Below the pieces are notes generated by a model that saw nothing but the letters and a program-made list of their open reading frames with translations, was not told the DNA's origin and ran no database searches. This document shows positions 43,197-53,134 of a stretch of 53,134 nucleotides of DNA, piece after piece; the first letter of the stretch is position 1; every line of letters begins with the position of its first letter. This DNA comes from Falciphora oryzae. Its lineage: Eukaryota; Ascomycota; Sordariomycetes; Magnaporthales; Magnaporthaceae. The position numbers and the translations under genes were made by a program. The stretch is from assembly GCA_000733355.1 (NCBI GenBank), contig JNVV01000050.1:117374-170507 (forward strand), read 5' to 3'.

Positions 43197-44360
43197 GATT
43201 GCTGCTCCGGGACGGGCGCTTCCAAAGACTATCTGCCACGCCGACCACGGAGATGAGGCTATGCGCGCGTGCAAGTCTGCGAGTGAGCCTGGTGACGGTG
43301 CGGACGAGAGCGGTGGTGAGGGATGGGGGAAAGGGAGAGAAATAAGATAAGCACAAATGGGGCGAGCGTGAGCCCGAGTATCTGCCTCACTTGGCCAAAC
43401 TGCCCATTCGGCGAACATGTCTCGGTCATACTATGACTGCCTGCCTTTGGCTATACCTACCTTTTTATCCATGCCACCAGCCTACCTAGCCATACCAGCT
43501 ATCATCGGCGGCCGCTAGCAGGGCAGAAACCACGACACGCGCACAGCCGAGCCAAGCCCAGGCTGTTTGAAGATGCGCCGCTAGTCGAAGCCATTACGAT
43601 TACGTATGCCGCCGCTAATCGGCCGCCAGTGGGAGGGCGAGGGGTCGTGTTCTCTTCACATGTCGACCGCACGTCAGCGACAGCCGGCCGCGCAGCCGCT
43701 AGGCTGCTCTCGCCTCGCATTCGTATCTATCAAGACAGCCTGACCCCAGCTCGCTTGATGTGTACACCTGGGCAGGTGATTACTCGCCAGAATACGTGCG
43801 TCGGTGGGCAGGGCATCGATCGGGGTCGTCGACCGACGGACCGGACCGAGGACTCCAGGAGGGAGGAGGCGACAACGCTACCAAAGCAGCAGGCGAATGC
43901 AACGTGCCAATTCAAAGGGGTCTGGTGTTGCTCTGGCTTTTGGTGTTTGCAGAGGTCCGAAAATAGCAGCGACGTCGATCGCCTCCCTGTAGCTGCGCCT
44001 CTCGTTGGCCGACGCCCTGGCTCACACTCTCCAACACCTGACCTCGGCTTTTTTTTTTTCCAGCGTCATTTTGCCCCGGCATGGGCGAGCTGAAAGAGGC
44101 TGCCAGGCTGCGCCACCCGGTCGCGACGTGCTCCTCGAGTTCCATTTGAGTCTCGATTTCTCCGCCCAGATATCCCCTGTGCTTGCCGCCGATGACGGTC
44201 GAGAAAAGCAGGCCGAGTGTTCCGGGTGCGCTGGACCCAGCCCATAATAGCTGACCTGTCCATCTCCTTGGTGCGAGGTAGGGCCGCCTGGTGACCTGCC
44301 TGCAGCCAGCTAGCAAGCCACCTTTGCCGCGTCCGAGAGCAAGACGCCTCTCTCCGCGCC
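43197..44360. promoter_or_regulatory. Divergent intergenic region, DUF7702 / Zn2Cys6 regulator
   Basis: 1.16 kb between divergent ATGs, with no convincing gene (the longest ORF is 154 codons, no domain). A CCTACCTAGCC variant of the palindrome family lies near 43485-43495. Confidence 0.5.
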
Positions 44361-46589
44361 ATGGTGTACTGCGGGAAGCCCTCCAAGGGGTGCTCCAATT
44401 GCCGCGAGCGCAAAATTAGGGTAAGCCATCAGCCCAGCCTACCGTCTAGTCACTGGCATGCCCCACGACGGGCCCCTTGCTCAACCCCCTAATTCCCTGC
44501 TTGCCATCCACGCATCCTCCTACTCCCTACTCATAGACCCCAAACCGCTCTTGGGCCCTGCGCCCGCGATCGGCGCAGCGCGGCGCGACGCCACTTGTTT
44601 GTCTATGTGCTCCGCCCCGACCGAACAGCCTCTCAACCCCCTTCCCCTTAGCACCCCTTTCTCCCTCCCCCTGCTGACGCTCCACAGTGTGACCAGCGTG
44701 AGCCTGCCTGCGGCCAGTGTGAAAAGAGGCAGGCAGAATGTCCAGGCTATCGCAACCAGGTGGATCTCATGTTCCGGGATGAGAGTTCGCACGTCATCAA
44801 AAAGGCCAAGGCCAAGGCTCGCCGGAGGGGCGCCGATGTCGCCGTTGGCGCATCCCCCGACCCGCCGTCATCGGCTGCCGGCTCCCTGCCGGCCTCAGAG
44901 TCCGACAGCGTGTCCCCTGAGCCCCATGGCTCCAGGAGCCTGTCCATCCTGGCACGACCCGCCTGTTCGTCTCGGGACCCGGCATCACTGCTACAGCTGC
45001 CGGCGCCGCCCGCCGTAGCCCGCGGCACGGGCCGGCCCAGGCCGCTCTCGGTCACGTACGCGCTGAACCCGACCTATCAGGAGCGAGGCACCGCCTTCTT
45101 CTTCTCCCGCTTCGTCGCCATCGATGAGAAGGCGTGTCACCAAAGGTTTGACTTCATCTACGACGTATGGAAGCCCCGGAGCCTGTCGGACACGCCCCAC
45201 GAACTCGGCGAGATCGACAGCGTCATGGCCAGCATGACTGCCGTCGGCCTGGCGGGCCTAGCCAACATGACGCGATCCGGCGAGGTCATGGACAGCGCCA
45301 GGAAGAGCTATGGGACCGCCCTGCGCCTGATCAACACCGCCCTTCGCGTGCCCGACGAGGCCGTCAAGGACACCACCATGCTCTCCATCCTGATCCTGGG
45401 CTTGTTCGAGATGATCGCCGACCGTGACGCCCGCACAGTCAGCGGCACCGTCAAGGCCTGGCACGAGCACGTCAACGGCGCGGCCGCCCTGGCGAAGATC
45501 CGTGGCCCCGCCCAGTTTCGCACCCGCGCCGGCATCAAGATGTTCATGATGCTCTGCCAGACCGTCATCCTGAGCTGCATCCAGCAGGGCGTGCCCATGC
45601 CCCAGTCGGTGCTGGACCTGCGGGCCGAGCTGTCGCGCCAGTTCAAGTCGCTCAACGCCCCCGAGTCGCGCATAGAGGTGTCCATGCCCATCTACCGAGT
45701 CCTCGAGTTCCGCCACGAGGTCCGGAGCGGCAGCCTGGACACCCCTGAGGCTGTCATAGAACGCCTCATCAAGATGGATGACGACTTCGAGCGCGTCATC
45801 GCCAACCTTCCCTCCAGCTACCGCTACCGCACCCTGCGCCTCCCCCACCCGCACAAGGACGTCCTGGACGGCGTCTGCCACGTCTACCCCAACATGGTCA
45901 AGGCCGCCATATGGAACGGTTTCCGTTCCTGCCGCCTGCTCATCCTCGAGACCATCCTGACCGAGATACACAGCCGGTACCGAAACGTCGACCCGGCCTG
46001 TGTCCCGCCACGACACGCCGCTGCGTTTGCGGCCGCCAGGGCGAGGCTCCCAAAGCTGTGCCACGCAATAGTGGCCAGCGTGCCTCAGCACCTGGGCCTG
46101 CTCGCCGGGCCTGCCCTTGCTGGGGCTGCCGCTCCCATCGCCACCGTCGAAGTCCGTGCTCCGCCGTCCCAAGCACGACGCGAGCAGCCGGCGCCTGCCC
46201 CCTCGCCGAGCACGGCACCCGCTTCCGCCTGCCGCTCCCCGGACCTCGCGGCGATCCCCGCCGCGGACCGCGTTCTCGATGACAGCGGCCCAACGCTGTT
46301 GAATCCCACCCGAAGCCGAGACCCCGACGAAGAGACGCACCGCCTGATGCTGCTGGCATCGGCCGGCAACAACATTGTCTGGCCCCTGTACCATGTCGGC
46401 ATGTCTTCAGTGTGCTCACCCGCCATGAAGACTTACTGCATCAACAGGCTGCAAGAGATATACAGAGGGTCGGGCCTGCAACAAGCCAAGGCAATAGCCT
46501 CCATTATGCAGAACCGGCGTGTCATTCCGCGTTGGATGGAGCTTCCGTTTCTGCAGGAGCCGGGGGAAAGCCGAGAAGAAGTTGTATGA
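44361..46589 (+). CDS. Zn(II)2Cys6 transcription factor
   Basis: Nuclear binuclear-zinc-cluster regulator; targets unknown. Model: join(44361..44420, 44688..46589), 653 aa. The cluster is CSNCRERKIR joined by splicing to CDQREPACGQCEKRQAEC, giving C-x2-C-x6-C-x6-C-x2-C-x6-C. A basic linker follows (KKAKAKARRRG), then a helical middle region (ERGTAFFFSRFVAIDEKAC, TMLSILILGLFEMIADRDAR, KAWHEHVNGAAALAKIRG) typical of the Fungal_trans_2 type. A Pro/Ala/Ser-rich insert sits near residues 490-560. The 267-nt intron is the longest in the window and falls between the second and third cluster cysteines. The gene ends 69 bp from the convergent PPIL2 stop. Confidence 0.9.
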
Positions 46590-46658
46590 TATGTCGATAA
46601 TAACACGAGAGGGATTCCCTCCCGCCTTGCCCGTTGATGATAGACTGTATATAACTGT

Positions 46659-48457
46659 TTACCAACTATCAAAATTTCCAAATCCGCCTAATTTCCTCTT
46701 CTTTGGTTCGGGGGCTGCCCAGGAATCGTCTTCTATACCGGCGCCGGCGCCCTGGCCATCTCCGTCCCGGGCTGTTTCCTGTCCCGCCAGCTTAAGATAT
46801 TTGCCAACTTTGCCCGCGCCGCTGTTGTCGGAGACTAGCGGGCCTCCATCGCCCCGTCGGATGCGCTTGCCTGTCCATGTGACCTTGTCATCTTCAGTTC
46901 CACGCTGCCGCATGTCCGACTTTTCTGCCTCGGCCTTCTCCTGAAGACCTTTTTCCTTGAGGAACTCCTCGAAAGGGTCGACGAAGACGACCACGTCCTT
47001 CATGACGATCTTGTTGAGAGGCCTGTCGGATCCGTCTGTCGGCACATCCTCGAGCTTTGCGAGCACGTCCATGCCGTCCACGACCCGGCCAAATATCGTG
47101 TGCTTCCGGTCGAGGTGCTTGGTAGGTCTGTACGTGATGAAGAACTGGCTCGAGTTTGTGTTTTTGCCCTTGTTCGCCATGCTTACCACGCCCCTCGCCG
47201 AGTGCGTGCGCGGCCCGTCGAACTCGTCCTCGAAGTTCTTCCCCCATATACTAGCACCACCCCTGCCCGTGCCCGAGGGGTCGCCGGTCTTGTTATTACG
47301 ACGTGTTAGCACCACTCGCCATCCTTCTATCCGTAGTAGTGAAATACCTGGATCATAAAATTCTTGATGTTCCTGTGAAAGGACACGCCCTTGTAGTAGC
47401 CCTTTTGGGAGAGCCTCACGAAGTTCCAGACGGCCTTGGGCGCCGTGTCGGTATGCAGCTCGATGGTGAGGTCTCCGTGGTTTGTCTCTATCCTCGCGTA
47501 GCCCTGGTTCTTGACGCGCTTGGGCCTGAGCATCCACTCCTCATCCGACATCACCGCCCTCTCGCCGCTGGTTACGGGCGTCAGGCTAGTGCTCGTGAAG
47601 CTCGCGGCGGCCTTGCCTGTCGTGTACACAGCGGCGTTTTTTGCGGGCGCCTGCGTGGAGGCGCCCGAAGTCGACTGCGCGGGGCGTCGGGCAGCCGCAG
47701 CTGTTGCCGCCTTGGCCAGGCTGTTGCCCCCCGACGCGTTCACGTCGCCGCCCGAGGCCCTGAGCTGGCGCGCCCTCTCGACTGCCTCCTTGGCCCTCAG
47801 GGCCTTCTCGCCCATGGTGCCCAAGGCGGCGACATTGATGTCCCCTGCCCTCCTCTCCTCCTCCTGCTCGGGCGCGAGAATGGCGTCCCCGCCGTCGCGC
47901 AGATGCTTGAAGCGAGACAGGTCCCGACCGGCAGCGTCCTGGGGGTCCTGCAGGGTGATGATATCGGCGCGGGAAAACTCTTGGTCGTCTACCAGGTCGC
48001 GCCACATCTTGGCCTTGATGTTCATCCGCTCGATGGTGTCCCACGAGAAGACGTTTGCGTAGGAGCCGTGCCTGACGGCGACGATGTGGGTGTTGTCGGT
48101 CAAGACTTTATACGAGACCGGGTCGATCAGGTCGCCGCCCTGGGCGTCGCTAGCCGAGTCGGCATTGCGGGCAAAGTTGAGCTTGATGAGGTCCTTGGGC
48201 GCAAGCGGCGCGCCGGTGACGGGGTTCGTGCTGTTCTTTTGGAGCCAGGCGCCGATGACCTCAACGTCGAAGACGGTGCCGTCGCGCGTGCAGACGGGGT
48301 TCTTGAACGGCTGGAGGCTTGCGGCGCAGAAGTTGAATGGCAGCCTCCTCAGGCGGCCCTCACGCGGGTTTGCGCGCGCCCCCGCGCTCGCCGAAAAGGA
48401 GTCGGACGAGCTCCATTCGGAGTGCGTGATGTAGAGCTTGTCTGTGCCCTTGCCCAT
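46659..48457 (-). CDS. PPIL2: U-box cyclophilin PPIL2 (peptidyl-prolyl isomerase-like 2)
   Basis: Nuclear protein combining a U-box ubiquitin-ligase domain with a cyclophilin fold; human PPIL2 associates with spliceosomes. Model: complement(join(46659..47288, 47348..48457)), 579 aa. It starts [20 protein letters not shown]. The U-box lies near residues 38-105 ([20 protein letters not shown], then [20 protein letters not shown]). An Ala/Gln-rich coil leads to the cyclophilin domain near 325-490: [14 protein letters not shown] has the catalytic Arg and Phe, and [19 protein letters not shown] the Gln and Phe. The position of the cyclosporin-contact Trp is His here, as expected for this family's divergence. 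The 59-nt intron has donor GTATTT, branch GCTAAC and acceptor AAG. The gene is divergent from PTM1. Confidence 0.95.
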
Positions 48458-49289
48458 CTTGTATCAGAAATGCGACTGACGTGCCCGGGCGGCGACGGAT
48501 ATCAAGCTCGAGGCACCTACCTCGATCTGACGACGGGCGGGTTGGCGGCTGCGAACACGACTCACTGCGATTTCCGTAGCGGGCGCTTGTCTGTTGTTGT
48601 GTTTTGCAGAGGGCAGGGCTTGCCCCCTAACATCGGTGAAATGCGAGGCTACCAACGCCATGCTTATCTTATCGAGCAATGTGGAGCGTACCTTGGGTAG
48701 CGCACATAGGTCGCTCCACGTGGATGGTACCGAACCCAGCTGCAGCACCGACATATGCGGGTACATGTGCCTACCAGATGGGGGCCAGGTACGCGCATCC
48801 GCGGCCCCGCGAATAACGTACCCACCCTGGATTCCCGGGATTGTCGCCTCATCTGCGGAACGTCCACGTCGCCTCGGGCGGCGTGGTGTGGCTCAATCTG
48901 TGGATACATACTAGATCAACGACAGACTTGGCGACAAACTACCTAATGCTCACGGCGCCGCCAGCCTGCCAGCCTCCAACCACGCACGTCAACACGCCGA
49001 TTTCTGATGCTGCCCAGGACTGATCGACGAAAGAAAGCACTGGAGGCGAATTGAGGCTACGACACGCCGAACCCCTTGGATACTTTTCGATCAAGGACGC
49101 TGGAGGCCCCTCCCAGAGCGAAAACAAGGCCCAGCCAACACCACCATCTCCGAATCCCTTTACCCCCCCTCCCCTACGTGCGGCCGTGTCCGATATCACA
49201 CATCTGGCATCATATCCTGTCATTTATTCTCTTCTCTCCATCTCTTTCTTCTTCCCCACGCGAGACGCCACGCGAGACGCCACGCGCGC
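48458..49289. promoter_or_regulatory. Divergent intergenic region, PPIL2 / PTM1
   Basis: 830 bp between divergent start codons. No gene supported. The 120 bp before the PTM1 ATG are pyrimidine-rich and contain a repeated CGCGAGACGCCA pair (about 49260-49283). Confidence 0.5.
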
Positions 49290-51434
49290 ATGCGTGCCGT
49301 CGTCACGATGCGCGACCGGCTTTGCACCCTGCTCCTCGTTCTGACGACCTCGCTGACGGCATGGGCGTTGGAAGCGAAGCTGGTTAGGATGCCTCACCAC
49401 TCATGCCTGACCCACTCCCGGAAACACAGAATAACCGAGCTTGCCGAGTTCCCCTGGCAGCATTGTGATTGGTATGGCTGACAGCGAGAACCGCCCGCCG
49501 CAGGACCAAACACCAGAGAATCGTGAGAGATGCATGGGTCAGTAGAGACGTCCATCCTATCCATGCGCCTCCATATCTATCATTGCACATGCGGTGGCGG
49601 TCACGGCGCCCTTACTGACCGGATACGCCTTGTTTTGGGCACTTTGCAGGCATGTACTCCCGAAGCGCATGGGGAGGGCCCTCGGATCCGTACATCCTCA
49701 TCAGGTTCGATAAGGTCGAGGCAGAGAACGACCCCATCGCCAGCTTGCTGCTGTTCGAGTGGAAAGACCAGGACTACGTCCTCTTCTCACCATCTGCCGA
49801 TGTTCCCAAGGTGCGTGCCGTCCCATCATGGCCTCCCCTGTCGCAGCAGCAGCTGCTGCCGCCGCCGCCGCCGCCGACACCGTGGCATGCCTGATGCGAC
49901 TGCTGACACGGCGCCGTCGCCAACCACAGAGGCTCACTGTCTGCGAGCCCAGCCACGTCAGCGCCGGGTTCTGCGACGGGTCGAAGCTCGGCGAGTTTAT
50001 CCTAGGCGCAAACACGAATGAGTCGACGAACAAGGTCTTCACCCAGGCCGTCCACCTCAAGGAGCCACAGCCCATCAAGTATCCCATCAAGAACACAGGT
50101 TACTACTGCATCTTTACAGAGGGGCGCACCGCATCCGAGTACCGCGCCATCGCCGAGTTCCGCAATGCGTACGGCGAGCTGCCGGCGGCCCAGATCCCGA
50201 AGCTCCCTTTCTACGGCGGCATAACCATCCTCTATGCGCTGCTTGCCGTCTTTTGGGGCTTCCTGTACTACCAACACCGCTCCGACATCCTCCCTGTTCA
50301 GAACTACATCACGGCTATCCTGCTGTTCCTCGTTGTCGAGATGCTGCTCACCTGGGGGTTCTACGACTACCTCAACCGCGCCGGCTCCAACGTGGGTTCC
50401 AGAGTGCTGCTAGTCTTGGTCGCTGTCCTCAACGCCGTGAGGAACTCATTCTCCTTCTTCCTGCTGCTCATTGTCTGCATGGGTTACGGTGTTGTCAAGC
50501 CGACGCTTGGCAAAACTATGGTCTACGTTCGCTGGCTAGCCATCGCCCATTTCGTCTTTGGCCTGGTGTACGCCATCACCAGCCTCGTGATCACACCAGA
50601 CACGGCGGGTAAGTGACGGCAGCTAGATAACACTCATCTTTGCGATCCACAGCTCTTTCTCCCTGCGTATCCCCTCTCTTTTTCTGCTTGGCCAAGCCGC
50701 TGACATTGCTGTGTTCGTCTCTCTCAATCACAGGTCCGTTTGTGCTGCTAATCGTGCTCCCGTTGGCGGGGACGCTAACCGCCTTTTACGTCTGGACGCT
50801 GAATTCGCTCAACCTGACACTCAAGGACCTCAAGGAGCGGAAGCAGAGCGCAAAGGAAAGCATGTACAAGAAGCTTTGGTGGTGCATCCTGATCAGCATC
50901 ATCGTCATATTCGGCTTCTTCTTTTTCAACAGCTTTTCGTTTGCGTCCACGAGGGACCCCGACTACGTGCCGTTCCACTGGAAGACGCGGTGGTTTGTGC
51001 TTGATGGGTGGCTGAACCTGGTGTACTTCGCCGATGTCGCGTGGATTGCCTACGTGTGGCGGCCGACTGCCAACAATCGCCGTTTTGCCATGTCGGACGA
51101 GATCGCGCAGGAGGACGACGGGACGTTTGAGATTGCCAACATGGACATTGGCGCTCCGGACGATTCGGACGACGAAGAGGCCCAGGTGGGAACCAAGAAG
51201 CCCACGAGCACAATGCCCTCGGCCAGCACGCCTGGCAACGCCGCTGGAGCAACTTCAGCGTCCGCAGCGTCGGCGTCGGCGGCGAGAGGGCCACGGCCGC
51301 AAGCAAAGGCGGCACCATCGCCCCCTAGAGAGTCCCTCGACGGCGAGACCATTTTCGCGGTTGGTGAGGATGGAGACAAGTTCTCGGACGACGAAGGGTC
51401 CGAGTCGGGACGTCTAGTCAAGGGGAGAAAATAA
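49290..51434 (+). CDS. PTM1: GOST-family Golgi membrane protein Ptm1 (TMEM87/GPR107 type)
   Basis: Secretory-pathway membrane protein with an N-terminal luminal domain and seven TM helices; family members act in Golgi-endosome trafficking. Model: join(49290..49382, 49504..49537, 49650..49810, 49930..50608, 50734..51434), 555 aa. A signal peptide (MRDRLCTLLLVLTTSLTAWA) precedes a luminal domain with CMGMYSRSAWGG and TVCEPSHVSAGFC. TM segments include ITILYALLAVFWGFLYYQ, YITAILLFLVVEMLLTWGFY, SFFLLLIVCMGYGVVKP, WLAIAHFVFGLVYAI, FVLLIVLPLAGTLTAFYVW and LWWCILISIIVIFGFFFFN. The cytosolic tail is acidic (DDSDDEEA) then Ala/Ser-rich. Exon 2 is only 34 nt. Donor 1 (GTTAGG) is weak. A second ATG at 49308 is an equally good start. 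Confidence 0.92.
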
Positions 51435-52528
51435 GGCTCCGCGGGATGGCTCACGGTGAGACATTAGTGATGTAGGAGATATCGGGAAGCGCAACGGGGA
51501 GGAGGACTACGAGGAGCAAGGAGCCGTGTAAGGAAGACGAAGGATAAAAGACAACGATGGCCTTACTCCTTTGTATTAGCGGTTCACACCAGAGGGGCTT
51601 GTTTTTAGCATTTTTTCCCCCTCCCCTATTTTGCTTTTTTCTTCTCTTTTTTTTTTCTTTTTTTTTTCTTTTTGTTTCTTTTTCTTAGACTTTTCTTCCT
51701 TAACGTATTGTTCATGCGTCTCGATATTATCGTGTGCGAGAGATGCTGTGCTCGGCTATCTCAGTTAGCCATCACGCATGCAGGTACCTAATGACTTAGC
51801 ACGCGGAGCCATGTTCCGCCGGAACGACTAATGTGCTCCAACACGAGCAAGTGAAACCGACAGTGATTTCGCTAACTGTAGCGATGGACGTTGATGGTTG
51901 GCTGCATTGCCGCGCAGCAGATGGTGGCGGCGAGCGTGGTATGCTGCCGTTTGGCGGGACAAAGGTTGGTTGGCGCTTGCAGCAGTGGAGGCCCAGAGCG
52001 GCGGACCAAAAAACCAGTCGCGCAGTTGTGACTCTGATCGGGCCGACATCTTTCGCTACACCCTTTCTCCACTCGCGGTGGGGTTAGGTTCCCTTTGCCA
52101 CATGCTGCATCGCGGGTAACCAAGTTGGCTTCGGTGTCTCGATCTTTTTTTTTTTTTTTCTTTTTTTTCTTAGACGATGCTGCCCCTAATTTGTGCAGCT
52201 ATCAGTCTATCTACAGCAGTGCTTCCCTCCATCGTGCACACGACGACACAGCATTGACGGGATCAACGTTCGGGACTAGCATCTACTAGTACGCGCATTT
52301 GCGAGCTTACTTCCCCAGGCTCTTGGGCGCAAAGGTTGGCAGCCACGCACAGGTCAAGCCCGCCAGGCTGCCTACCGACCTAGGTGGCCAGGTCCCAGAG
52401 TCAATTTGATTTGTGCACTTGGCGAAGTTCCTGCTCTATGCGCCAACCAGGCCTAGATTGCCAGATGAAGGTATCACGTTATCCACAAAGCAGCTTACGA
52501 TCAACTCGGACGCAGCACTCGCACCGGA

Positions 52529-52546
52529 ATATATATATATATATAT
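52529..52546 (+). repeat. (AT)n microsatellite
   Basis: Nine AT dinucleotides in the intergenic 3' flank of PTM1; no gene nearby on either side within the window. Confidence 0.85.
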
Positions 52547-52838
52547 CGAAGTGGCGGTTATTTAGCACGAGATACTCTATCAGGTTCTCGTGGATGCAAG
52601 TGTTTCAGGTCTAGCTCCTGAAGCCTGGAGACAGTACGGGGCGGGAGGCCCATGCACCGTGTGCTGCTGCTCTGGCGTTCGGCTGGCTCCAGCACTGGCG
52701 TCCGTTCCAATCGCGAGCGAGGGGCGGCCGACTGATTGACTGGACCCGACCAGACCACTGGCCGGACGGGCAGGCCTTGGCGCTCCAAGTTTCGGCCTCG
52801 TTGGACATCGGCAGCCCCCGCTGAGCGATGCACACAAA

Positions 52839-52854
52839 TACCTACCTAGGTAGC
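52839..52854. repeat. Intergenic CTACCTAGGTAG palindrome element
   Basis: The sequence atacctacctaggtag includes the same perfect 12-bp palindrome as 24464-24475, again outside any gene. Confidence 0.65.
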
Positions 52855-53134
52855 AAGGCCGGTAGGCAGACGGGGCACTAGTCCCGCCCCCTCTCCCCTC
52901 CTGGCGCCCCTCCCCAACAAAGACCCCGAGGTACGAGTGAGACAGAACGGGATGGGATATGCTGGAGTCTTCCCAGACTGCCGCGGTTGCGTACATGCCT
53001 GCTATCATGTAGTGCCACCGACGTCCCTAAGCCATGGGTGTTGGGTGCCATGCTGTGCGCCCCGGTGCCGGCTCGCCATGTCGCACAGGATACGAGGTTT
53101 CCCGCGCCCGGCCTGATCCGCTACGGCGGTCCTA

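Larger units (their letters stand above)
51435..53134. other. 3' flank of PTM1 to window end
   Basis: 1.7 kb without a supported gene. T-rich runs at about 51606-51690 fit the PTM1 3' UTR. Further on are a T run (52145-52172), a TA dinucleotide run (52529-52546) and a CCTAGG element (52839-52854). ORFs of up to 142 codons near 52600-53000 have no domain. Confidence 0.5.

Noticed and set aside
45258..46394. 378-codon ORF on the minus strand.
   Set aside because: Antisense shadow of the Zn2Cys6 gene, with Gly/Arg/Asp-rich composition typical of such shadows.
47303..48700. 465-codon ORF on the + strand.
   Set aside because: It lies antisense to PPIL2 coding exons and has no recognisable domain; GC-rich coding DNA often leaves the opposite strand open.

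Overview
This window is genomic DNA from a filamentous ascomycete, most likely a Sordariomycete. The evidence is short GT-AG introns (about 59-270 nt) with CTRAY-like branch points, moderately high GC, long poly-T and pyrimidine tracts in untranslated regions, and proteins with closest recognisable relatives in filamentous fungi (DUF7137, DUF7702 and DUF4112 families, a Zn2Cys6 regulator). The species cannot be named from sequence alone. A run of 34 N (16332-16365) shows it is a draft scaffold. I assembled 19 protein-coding genes by joining exons across introns by eye. I saw no tRNA, rRNA, CRISPR array, intact transposon or secondary-metabolite cluster.

Layout, left to right: mitochondrial oxaloacetate carrier OAC1 (+, 400-1640); tRNA 2-thiolation protein NCS2/CTU2 (-, 1929-3191); tandem-PH protein (+, 4457-5907); secreted GH5 glycosidase (+, 7834-9381); Mediator Med2-like protein (-, 9580-11307); PUB1/TIA1-type three-RRM protein (+, 13306-15130); YAK1 kinase (+, 17476-21081); single-RRM protein (-, 22833-23996); mitochondrial PPR protein (-, 24539-26525); DUF4112 protein (-, 27126-27965); decapping enzyme DCP2 (+, 29557-32113); tandem-RRM Nrd1-like protein (-, 33164-34916); DUF7137 surface protein (+, 36516-37359); CDK11/PITSLRE-type kinase (-, 38066-39595); complex I assembly methyltransferase NDUFAF7/MidA (+, 40044-41891); DUF7702 seven-TM protein (-, 42324-43196); Zn2Cys6 transcription factor (+, 44361-46589); U-box cyclophilin PPIL2 (-, 46659-48457); GOST-type Golgi membrane protein PTM1 (+, 49290-51434).

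The genes do not form an operon or pathway cluster. Most adjacent genes are on opposite strands, giving a series of divergent promoters and convergent 3' ends (the tightest convergence is 69 bp, at 46590-46658). Many products act in RNA or gene-expression biology (PUB1, DCP2, two RRM proteins, a PPR protein, CDK11, PPIL2, Med2-like, CTU2). YAK1, PUB1 and DCP2 are linked in yeast to stress-granule/P-body and glucose-stress responses, but their proximity here may be chance.

No clearly new multi-gene system is visible. The observations most worth following are a perfect 75-bp in-frame duplication in the YAK1 glutamine-rich region, stop-free 3n introns in both protein kinases, a 10-nt micro-exon in the Nrd1-like gene, repeated leucine-rich motifs in the DCP2 tail, and a short intergenic palindrome family built on CTACCTAGGTAG.
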